DNA from: Roseovarius sp. THAF9
GTDB lineage: Bacteria; Pseudomonadota; Alphaproteobacteria; Rhodobacterales; Rhodobacteraceae
NCBI RefSeq assembly: GCF_009363715.1
Contig: NZ_CP045404.1
Coordinates: 1,456,001 to 1,520,000, forward strand
DNA length: 64,000 bases
Direction: 5' to 3'
Shown: positions 56,418 to 64,000 of the stretch, piece after piece
Position numbering within the stretch: position 1 is the stretch's first letter
Layout of the letters: each line of letters opens with the position of its first letter
Notes under the pieces: model-generated
Told to the model about the DNA's origin: nothing
Databases searched by the model: none
The model's input: only the letters and a program-made list of their open reading frames with translations
Translations under genes and position numbers: made by a program

Positions 56418-57188
56418 ATGCTTCTGGCGATCGACTGCGGCAACACCAACACGGTTTTCGCGATCTGGGACGGGTCGGAGTTTCTGTGCACCCTGCGCAC
56501 GTCGACCCACCATGCGCGGACGGCGGATGCCTATTTCACGTGGTTCTCGACGCTGGTGAAGCATTACGAGATCGACCTCGATATCACCGATGTCATCATC
56601 TCGTCCACGGTGCCGCGGGTGGTGTTCAATTTGCGCGTCTTTGCCGACCGTTTCTTTGGCTGCCGGCCCATCGTGGTGGGCAAGCCGGAATGCGCGCTGC
56701 CTCGCCAGCCACGGGTGGACGAGGGCACGCAGGTGGGGCCGGACCGGCTGGTGAATGCCGCCGGGGCCTATGATCTTTACGGCGGCAACCTGATCGTGGT
56801 GGATTTCGGCACCGCGACCACGTTCGACGTGGTGGCCGAGGACGGAGCCTATGTCGGGGGCGTGATTTCTCCCGGCGTCAACCTGAGCCTCGAGGCCTTG
56901 CACATGGCGGCGGCGGCCTTACCTCATATCGACGTGACAAAGCCGCAGAAGGTGGTCGGCACCAACACGGTGGACTGTATGCAGTCGGGCGTGTTCTGGG
57001 GGTATGTCGGGCTGGTCAGCGGGGTGACCGAGCGCATCCGGGCCGAGTACGAGACGCCGATGAAGATCATCGGCACGGGTGGCCTTGCGCCGCTTTTCGC
57101 GCAGGGCGACCTGCTGTTTGACGAAATTCGAGATGATTTGACGATGCATGGCCTGACGGTGATCCATGCCCATAACAAGAAAGGCTGA
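56418..57188 (+). CDS. coaX: Type III pantothenate kinase
   Basis: This 256-residue kinase phosphorylates pantothenate, the first step of coenzyme A synthesis. The ASKHA fold is shown by LAIDCGNTNTVFAIWDG at the N-terminus, GPDRLVNAAGA, VDFGTATTFDVV and the C-terminal IGTGGLAPLFA. AGAGGGG lies upstream of the ATG. It is 21 bp after birA and 6 bp before rnj; all three are likely one transcript. Confidence 0.95.
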   Translation: MLLAIDCGNTNTVFAIWDGSEFLCTLRTSTHHARTADAYFTWFSTLVKHYEIDLDITDVIISSTVPRVVFNLRVFADRFFGCRPIVVGKPECALPRQPRVDEGTQVGPDRLVNAAGAYDLYGGNLIVVDFGTATTFDVVAEDGAYVGGVISPGVNLSLEALHMAAAALPHIDVTKPQKVVGTNTVDCMQSGVFWGYVGLVSGVTERIRAEYETPMKIIGTGGLAPLFAQGDLLFDEIRDDLTMHGLTVIHAHNKKG

Positions 57189-57194
57189 TCGGGG

Positions 57195-58862
57195 ATGAGC
57201 AGTGAGAGATTGACGTACCTTGCCCTTGGCGGGGCGGGGGAAATTGGCATGAACGCCTATGTCTACGGATACGGCGCGCCGGGCAAGGAAAGGTATATCC
57301 TTGTGGACCTTGGCGTGACGTTCCCGGACATGGATGGCACGCCGGGGGTGGACCTGATTTTCCCGGATATAGCCTGGCTGGAAGAGCGGCGCGACCAGTT
57401 GGAAGCAGTGTTTATCACTCACGCGCACGAAGATCACGTGGGCGCGGTGGCGCATTACTATGACCAGTTGGGCGCGCCGATCTATGCGCGGGCGTTCACC
57501 GCCAATATCGCGCGCCGCAAGATGGACGAGCATGGCCACCCCGAAAAGGCGGTGCAGACCGTGTCACCCTGGCCCGAGACGACCCAAGCCGGGCCGTTCA
57601 CCGTGGGGTTCGCGCCGATCTCGCACTCGATCCCGGAAAGTTCCGGCCTGGTGATCGACACGCCGGCGGGGCGGATCGTGCATTCTGGCGATTTCAAGAT
57701 CGACATGGAGCCTGTCGTCGGCGAGGCCTTCGACGAGGCGATGTGGGCCGAGATCGCCAAGCCGGGCGTGAAGGCGCTGGTCTGCGACTCGACCAACGTG
57801 TTCAACGCCCATGAGGGGCGCAGCGAAAGCACCGTGGGCCCCGAGATCGAGAAGCTGGTGGCGGGCGCCAAGGGCATGGTCGTGGCGACGACATTCGCCA
57901 GCAACGTGGCCCGCGTGAAGACGCTGGCCCAGGCCGGGGAACGGGCCGGGCGGTCGGTCTGCCTGTTGGGGCGGGCGATGCGGCGCATGATCGAGGCGTC
58001 GGTCGAGACCGGCGTGCTGACGGATTTTCCGCGCACCATCAGCCCCGAGGACACGCGCGACATCCCGCGCGAGAACGTGATGCTGATCGTCACCGGCAGC
58101 CAGGGGGAACGGCGGGCGGCAAGTGCGCAGCTGGCGCAGGGCAAATACAACGGCATTACGCTGAAGCCCGGCGATACGTTCCTGTTTTCGTCCAAGACGA
58201 TTCCGGGCAACGAGCGCGGCGTCATTCGCATCATCAACCAGTTCAGCGAACAGGGCGTGGACGTGGTGGATGACAGCAGCGGGCTTTACCACGTGTCGGG
58301 GCACGCCAACCGGCCCGACCTGAAGACGCTGCACCAGATCATCCAGCCGCAATTCGTGATCCCGATGCATGGCGAGCACCGGCACCTGCGCGAGCATGTG
58401 AAGCTGGCGGGCGAGAGCAAGCTGCACGGGGTCCTGGCACCCAATGGCACGATGATCGATCTTTCGGGCAACCGCGCGGAGGTGGCCGAGTATGTCGAAA
58501 CCGGGCGGACCTATCTGGATGGCTCGGTGAAGGTCGGGGCGCTGGACGGGATCGTGCGCGACCGGATCCGGATGGCGCTGAACGGGCACGTGACGATCAA
58601 CGTGATCCTGGACGAGAGCGACGAGCCGCTGGGCGAGCCCTGGTGCGAGGTCATGGGGCTGGCCGAGACCGGCAGCAGCCGCGCGCCGCTGGTCGATGTG
58701 CTAGAAGAGGACCTGAGCCAGTTCATGGGGCGCGCCAAGCCCAGGACCCTGAGCGACGATGACGCGCTGGAGGACGGGTTGCGCAAGGTAGCGCGGCAAA
58801 GCGCGCAGGGCGAGATCGGCAAGAAGCCCGAAGTGACGGTTATTATCAGCCGGTTGTCGTAG
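57195..58862 (+). CDS. rnj: Ribonuclease J
   Basis: This 555-residue metallo-beta-lactamase ribonuclease has both endo- and 5'-exonuclease activity in the family. The metal site motif is FITHAHEDHVGAV near residue 75; the beta-CASP domain includes VLLIVTGSQGE-type LIVTGSQGERRA, and the later HVSGHANRPDLKTLHQIIQP and IPMHGEHRHLREH complete the active site. The C-terminal domain mediates dimer contacts. It follows coaX directly. Confidence 0.94.
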   Translation: MSSERLTYLALGGAGEIGMNAYVYGYGAPGKERYILVDLGVTFPDMDGTPGVDLIFPDIAWLEERRDQLEAVFITHAHEDHVGAVAHYYDQLGAPIYARAFTANIARRKMDEHGHPEKAVQTVSPWPETTQAGPFTVGFAPISHSIPESSGLVIDTPAGRIVHSGDFKIDMEPVVGEAFDEAMWAEIAKPGVKALVCDSTNVFNAHEGRSESTVGPEIEKLVAGAKGMVVATTFASNVARVKTLAQAGERAGRSVCLLGRAMRRMIEASVETGVLTDFPRTISPEDTRDIPRENVMLIVTGSQGERRAASAQLAQGKYNGITLKPGDTFLFSSKTIPGNERGVIRIINQFSEQGVDVVDDSSGLYHVSGHANRPDLKTLHQIIQPQFVIPMHGEHRHLREHVKLAGESKLHGVLAPNGTMIDLSGNRAEVAEYVETGRTYLDGSVKVGALDGIVRDRIRMALNGHVTINVILDESDEPLGEPWCEVMGLAETGSSRAPLVDVLEEDLSQFMGRAKPRTLSDDDALEDGLRKVARQSAQGEIGKKPEVTVIISRLS

Positions 58863-58865
58863 TGC

Positions 58866-58964
58866 GCGCCGCCCGTGGCGTGGGCTTTCGCCCACCCTAC
58901 GGGCGCGCTACGTTTCGATTCAGGGCCGTTGGGGCGGAAGGTGGATTTTCACCCACCCTACGTT
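58866..58964. repeat. Palindromic repeats between rnj and the helicase gene
   Basis: GTGGGC-TTTC-GCCCAC (58880-58896), flanked by CGCCCG (58870-58875) and CGGGCG (58900-58905), forms one hairpin just after rnj. GGTG-GATTTT-CACC forms a second, whose CACCCACCCTACG arm (58950-58962 region) also occurs in mccB. Either may end transcription between the convergent genes. Confidence 0.6.
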
Positions 58965-58968
58965 TGGC

Positions 58969-60435
58969 TCAGGAAACCATGCGCTCGTCGAAGCTCTTGG
59001 CGATGAAGCTGGGCAGGTGGTCGCCCATGCCGACGGGGCCGGACTTGTCCTTATTGTCCTGCTTTTGTCCGCCGCGACCCCGCGAGGATTTCTTGGTGTC
59101 GCCCTGCGGTTTGTCCTGCGGCTTGGCGTCGGACTGGGCCTCTGACCCGGTGTCTTCGGTCTTTTGCGGGGCGGTGTCCTGTGCGTCGGGCGCGTCGTCG
59201 GACTTGCGGCGGCTGCGCGAGCGCCGCGGCTTTTTCGGTGCGTCGTCGGATGGCGCGTCGCCGGCGTCGGCCTTGGGCGCGTCATAGCCGGTTGGATTGT
59301 CCAGCTTGGGGATATCTTTCTGGATCAGGTTCTCGACCGCGCTGAGGGCTTTTTCGTCGCGCGGATTGCACAGGGTGATCGCCTTGCCGTCGCGCCCGGC
59401 GCGGCCGGTGCGGCCGATGCGGTGGACGTAATCCTCGGGGTGGCCGGGGACGTCGAAGTTGAAGACATGGCTGACCGAGGGCACGTCGAGGCCGCGCGCG
59501 GCCACGTCGGACGCCACCAGGATGCGCAGATCCCCGGCGCGGAAGCCGTCGAGTGTGCGCGTGCGCTGGCTCTGGTCGAGGTCGCCATGAATGGGCGCCG
59601 CGTCATAGCCGTATTTCTTGAGCGATTTGGCGACGATATCCACGTCCGTCTTGCGGTTGCAGAAGATGATCGCGTTGGTGAGCGCCTCGCCCTCGGCGTC
59701 GATCAGCGCGCGCAGCAGCTTGCGCTTTTCGCTGTCGGCGCGGTCGCGGCGCGAGGGTTTGAACATTGCCACGCCCTGTTCGATCGTCTCGGACGCCGTC
59801 GCCTGGCGGGCAACCTCGATGCGTTCGGGGCTCGACAGGAACGTATTGGTGATCCGCTCGATCTCGGGCGCCATGGTGGCGGAGAAGAAAAGCGTCTGGC
59901 GGGTGAAGGGCGTCAGGCCGAAGATGCGCTCGATATCGGGAATGAAGCCCATGTCGAGCATCCGGTCGGCCTCGTCCACGACCATCACCTTGACGTCCGA
60001 CAGGATCAGCTTGCCGCGCTCGAAATGGTCGAGCAGGCGGCCGGGGGTGGCGATCAGGACGTCGACGCCCTTGTCGATGATCTGTTCCTGTTCCTTGAAG
60101 CTGACGCCGCCGATGAGCAGCGCCTTGGTCAGTTTCAGGTACTTGGAATAGGTGTCGAAATTCTCGGCCACCTGGGCGGCGAGTTCGCGCGTAGGGCAGA
60201 GCACGAGGCTGCGCGGCATCCGGGCGCGGGCGCGGCCGCGGGCCAGCATCGACAGCATCGGCAGCGTAAAGCCGGCGGTCTTGCCGGTGCCGGTCTGGGC
60301 GATGCCCAAGACGTCGCGGCCGTCGAGAGCGGGAGGTATGGCGCCCGCCTGGATGGGGGTGGGGGTTTCGTAGCCGGCTTCTTCGACGGCTTTCAGAACC
60401 TTGGGGTTCAGGCTCAGGTCAGAAAATTTTGTCAT
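58969..60435 (-). CDS. DEAD-box ATP-dependent RNA helicase (RhlE type)
   Basis: This 488-residue helicase unwinds RNA, probably in ribosome assembly or mRNA decay. Motifs in order are AQTGTGKT (I), PTRELAAQV (Ia), TPGRLLD (Ib), VDEADRMLD (II), FFSATM (III), RILVASDVAARGLDVP (V) and HRIGRTGRAGR (VI). The last ~95 residues are a charged, Arg/Lys/Asp-rich tail without fold. The start MTKFSDLSLNPKVL at 60435 matches the family; the frame extends a little upstream. It converges with rnj, another RNA enzyme. Confidence 0.93.
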   Translation of the reverse strand: MTKFSDLSLNPKVLKAVEEAGYETPTPIQAGAIPPALDGRDVLGIAQTGTGKTAGFTLPMLSMLARGRARARMPRSLVLCPTRELAAQVAENFDTYSKYLKLTKALLIGGVSFKEQEQIIDKGVDVLIATPGRLLDHFERGKLILSDVKVMVVDEADRMLDMGFIPDIERIFGLTPFTRQTLFFSATMAPEIERITNTFLSSPERIEVARQATASETIEQGVAMFKPSRRDRADSEKRKLLRALIDAEGEALTNAIIFCNRKTDVDIVAKSLKKYGYDAAPIHGDLDQSQRTRTLDGFRAGDLRILVASDVAARGLDVPSVSHVFNFDVPGHPEDYVHRIGRTGRAGRDGKAITLCNPRDEKALSAVENLIQKDIPKLDNPTGYDAPKADAGDAPSDDAPKKPRRSRSRRKSDDAPDAQDTAPQKTEDTGSEAQSDAKPQDKPQGDTKKSSRGRGGQKQDNKDKSGPVGMGDHLPSFIAKSFDERMVS

Positions 60436-60617
60436 GTATGTCCACAGGTTTGCGGACACGATTCTGGCCCGCCATCTCGAATTGGCCCATAAGTGCAGGG
60501 CCTTGGTGCACTTCCCCTATCTGAAGGCCGGGCGTTGGTCAATGTGCGACGCCGCAGGACGGACAAAGTGCGATACCGAGGATGAATTGTGTGCGTCGCG
60601 GCAACAATCAAGGGGGG
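60436..60617. other. 182-bp gap between helicase and glycosyltransferase-like gene
   Basis: No gene seen. A TGTCC/GGACA inverted pair lies at the helicase end and a GGCCC/GGGCC hairpin in the middle. It should carry the helicase promoter, which I could not define. Confidence 0.4.
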
Positions 60618-61589
60618 TCAGGCGAAATTCGGGAAATGCCGGGCGCGTTTGGCGTCCAGATCGAGTGTGACCGCGTGCAGGTGGCCGAGCGCGTCGAGCC
60701 GGGTGCGCAGGTCCGGGGCGGCGACGCAGACCTCCCAAAAGAAGGCGCGCAGGGCGTCTTCGCCGCCTTCGGATTCCAGCATGGAGAAGAGCTGATGCAT
60801 GGTGAGGGCGGTCTCGGAATGCCTGGCGTTGGCGTCGAGGTCGGGCCTGTAGGAGCCGTGGTTGAGCCGGTAGCGAAACCGGGCCTGCCAGTCGTCCCAG
60901 CTGGGGGCGTGCAGGTGCACGAGCTGGCAGTCGAACAGGTCGAACGGGTTCGAATCGCGGGTCTTGCCGACAAAAGCGCTGTGAATGCGGATAGTGATAT
61001 CGGGCTGGCCGGTGCGCACGAAGACCTTGCCGGCGACATGGCTGAGGAAGCCGCCATTGAGATGTTCGCCATAGCGCGGGTAAAGCGTGGCGGTCTGTTC
61101 GCGCCGGATGCGCAGGATCGGGTCGAAGCCCTTGCACCAGATCTGGCCGGGCGGCGGCGGGTCGGTGGGGTCGGGCTGCATTGCCTCGATCGGGCGCACG
61201 CGGGCCGACAGGATACCGGGCGGGATCGCGGCCAGTTGGGGGACAAGGGGTCTAAGTGGTTGCAGGAATTCGTCCACGTCGGTGTGAAACAGCCAGTCCA
61301 CTTGCGGATCGCGGGAATAGCAATGGGTCGCGTTCAGCACCTGCCGGTGCTGGTGGCCCTTGGGCCGACCTTTGGCGCGGCGGCGGCGTTTCCAGTAATT
61401 CTCGTCGGTCAGGATGACGCGGCACTTGGGGTGGCGTTTGAGCGCTGAGCGGGCCTGCGCCGTGTCCTCGTCCAGGTAGACGAACACCCGGTGGGCGCCC
61501 AGGTCGAGGTAGTGGGCGGCAAAATTCAGGATGTCCTGGGCGGGGGCCTTGATGGTGGCGACCACGCCCCATGTGGGGTCACTGCTCAT
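60618..61589 (-). CDS. Glycosyltransferase family 2-like protein
   Basis: This 323-residue protein resembles the GT-A-fold proteins annotated as glycosyltransferase family 2 that act on surface or secreted glycans. Visible features are WGVVATIKAPAQDILNFAAHY at the N-terminus, DWLFHTDVDEFLQP with the DxD metal site, and HLHAPSWDDWQARFRYR. The ATG at 61589 follows a weak AG-rich stretch. No sugar genes adjoin it. The substrate is unknown. Confidence 0.75.
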   Translation of the reverse strand: MSSDPTWGVVATIKAPAQDILNFAAHYLDLGAHRVFVYLDEDTAQARSALKRHPKCRVILTDENYWKRRRRAKGRPKGHQHRQVLNATHCYSRDPQVDWLFHTDVDEFLQPLRPLVPQLAAIPPGILSARVRPIEAMQPDPTDPPPPGQIWCKGFDPILRIRREQTATLYPRYGEHLNGGFLSHVAGKVFVRTGQPDITIRIHSAFVGKTRDSNPFDLFDCQLVHLHAPSWDDWQARFRYRLNHGSYRPDLDANARHSETALTMHQLFSMLESEGGEDALRAFFWEVCVAAPDLRTRLDALGHLHAVTLDLDAKRARHFPNFA

Positions 61590-61642
61590 GGCCGGAGCAT
61601 GTGACAGGGGCGGTGCGCGCGCAAGAGGTCGGTGCCCCCGGC

Positions 61643-61665
61643 GGGGATATTTAGGGCCAGGAAAG
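61643..61665 (+). repeat. Dispersed intergenic motif, copy 5
   Basis: Contains GGGGATATTTAGGGCCAGG, close to the reverse complement of 1161-1187. Confidence 0.5.
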
Positions 61666-61678
61666 ATCAGGGGTCCTG

Positions 61679-62280
61679 TTACGTGGCCGTGTGGTGCGGC
61701 ACGGGCCGGTACCCGGTGGCCAGCGTGGCGACGGTCGAGGCCGGGGTGAGCACGGTCGCGATCCCAGTGCCGCGGGGCAGGGCGGCGGTGTAGCCGCCGG
61801 GGGTGTAGCGCAGGAGGCGGTCGCCCCAGACAAGGTGCGGTGCATCGTTGTGCAGGATGAAGGCGCCGTCGGGCAGCGTTTCGAGGGCTGCCGTGTGGCG
61901 GACCTGGCGGCGCGTGCGGGTGACGCGGTCGCGGTGCATCAGGCGGTCCATCTCGGCCAGCGTCGCGGTGCCGTTTGCGGCGTGGAACCGTGCCACGAAG
62001 CGTTTAAAGTCCGGGCGGCGGCATTCGCCGCAAGGCCGGTGTCCGGCGGCGAGGGCCGTGGGTTCGTCAAGGAAGAATAGCTCGGTGTAGGCTCCGGGCT
62101 GCATCAAGGCACGGCGGCGACCCTTGAAGTTGAGCTGGCAGGTGACCCAGTGGGGATGCCGCCAGCGCGCCGTGCCCAGCCGCTGATCGGCGTCGTGCAG
62201 GATCCCCCGGTTTCCCATGAGGGTCCCGCGTTCCGGCGTGGCCGCGACCTCGCCCGTGGGCAGGACGCGGTTTTGCAGGG

Positions 62281-62284
<4 letters not shown>
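61679..62284 (-). CDS. Hypothetical protein with an Ada-type zinc-like motif
   Basis: This 201-residue protein contains TALAAGHRPCGECRRPDF (Cys85 and Cys88), strikingly like the second half of the zinc domain of the Ada methyltransferase (ALAAG-RPC-xx-C-PD). The first Cys pair of Ada is not complete; only Cys49 lies upstream. The rest, including HPHWVTCQLNFKGRRRALMQ, is not familiar. The start is GTG at 62284, overlapping the prfC stop (GTGA), so it is translated with prfC. It could bind DNA or sense damage, or merely share a metal knuckle. Confidence 0.6.
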
Positions 62285-63888
<1,604 letters not shown>

Positions 63889-63933
63889 GAGCGACGCTAT
63901 AGAGGCGGCGCGGGGCGGGTGCAAGATTTGGGC

Positions 63934-63973
63934 GTCGGTATCGTGTCGGTATTCGGGTTGTATCGCGTCGGTG
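63934..63973 (-). promoter_or_regulatory. Phased repeat array upstream of prfC
   Basis: GTCGGTA at 63934 and 63945 and GTCGGTG at 63967, with a degenerate copy at 63956: steps of 11 bp, one helical turn. It is 46-85 bp before the prfC ATG. A similar pair is at 21284. Confidence 0.55.
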
Positions 63974-64000
63974 TCATTTTTGCGTGGCACGGTGATGCTG

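Overview
This 64 kb window is GC-rich chromosomal DNA. Its gene content points to an alphaproteobacterium of the Rhodobacteraceae (Roseobacter group). The main signs are a NADH dehydrogenase (nuo) operon with small accessory genes between the subunits, NuoE with a long C-terminal extension, nuoN followed by birA-coaX-rnj, an aerobic-type cobaltochelatase cobS, and several small protein families that I associate with Rhodobacterales. Species assignment is not possible from reading alone. I saw no rRNA, tRNA, CRISPR array, prophage or insertion sequence.

Layout. Positions 1-6450 hold the end of recN, an FAD-linked 2-hydroxy acid dehydrogenase, a ClC chloride channel, a lytic transglycosylase and two small exported proteins. 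Positions 6450-11330 hold cobS, then an ECF sigma factor, RskA-type anti-sigma factor, fasciclin protein and exported MsrB on the other strand, then a J-domain protein and a DUF4177-like protein. Positions 11330-22424 hold a glycosyltransferase, waaA, moaA, a lipoprotein, an AlkD-like protein, glmS, glmU, a phosphoglycolate phosphatase, a DegT-type aminotransferase, a CreA-family protein and a general stress FMN protein. Positions 22500-33980 hold a complete leucine/isovalerate degradation set: isovaleryl-CoA dehydrogenase, both methylcrotonyl-CoA carboxylase subunits, methylglutaconyl-CoA hydratase and HMG-CoA lyase. An acyl-CoA synthetase, OmpW, a GST and a decayed GST copy lie among them. 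Positions 34047-35309 encode an outer membrane barrel candidate.

Positions 35619-55556 carry all fourteen nuo genes in the order A to N, with ten extra genes between them: four membrane or lipoprotein genes, a membrane-anchored protein sharing a domain with NuoE, DUF5337, DUF3291 and DUF5333 proteins, a methyltransferase and a carboxymuconolactone-decarboxylase-like protein. A strong terminator ends the operon. birA, coaX and rnj follow. The right end holds, on the minus strand, a DEAD-box helicase, a glycosyltransferase-like protein, an Ada-motif protein and prfC.

How genes connect. BirA would attach biotin to the MCC alpha subunit. Leucine breakdown yields acetyl-CoA and acetoacetate, and reducing power that can reach complex I as NADH. 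GlmS and GlmU make UDP-GlcNAc for peptidoglycan and lipid A, while WaaA adds Kdo to lipid A.

The most interesting observations are the duplicated C-terminal domain in NuoE and its membrane-anchored neighbour, the accessory genes inside nuo, a palindromic repeat that has become coding sequence in mccB, several dispersed repeat families, and well-formed regulatory sites upstream of ivd, ompW and prfC.
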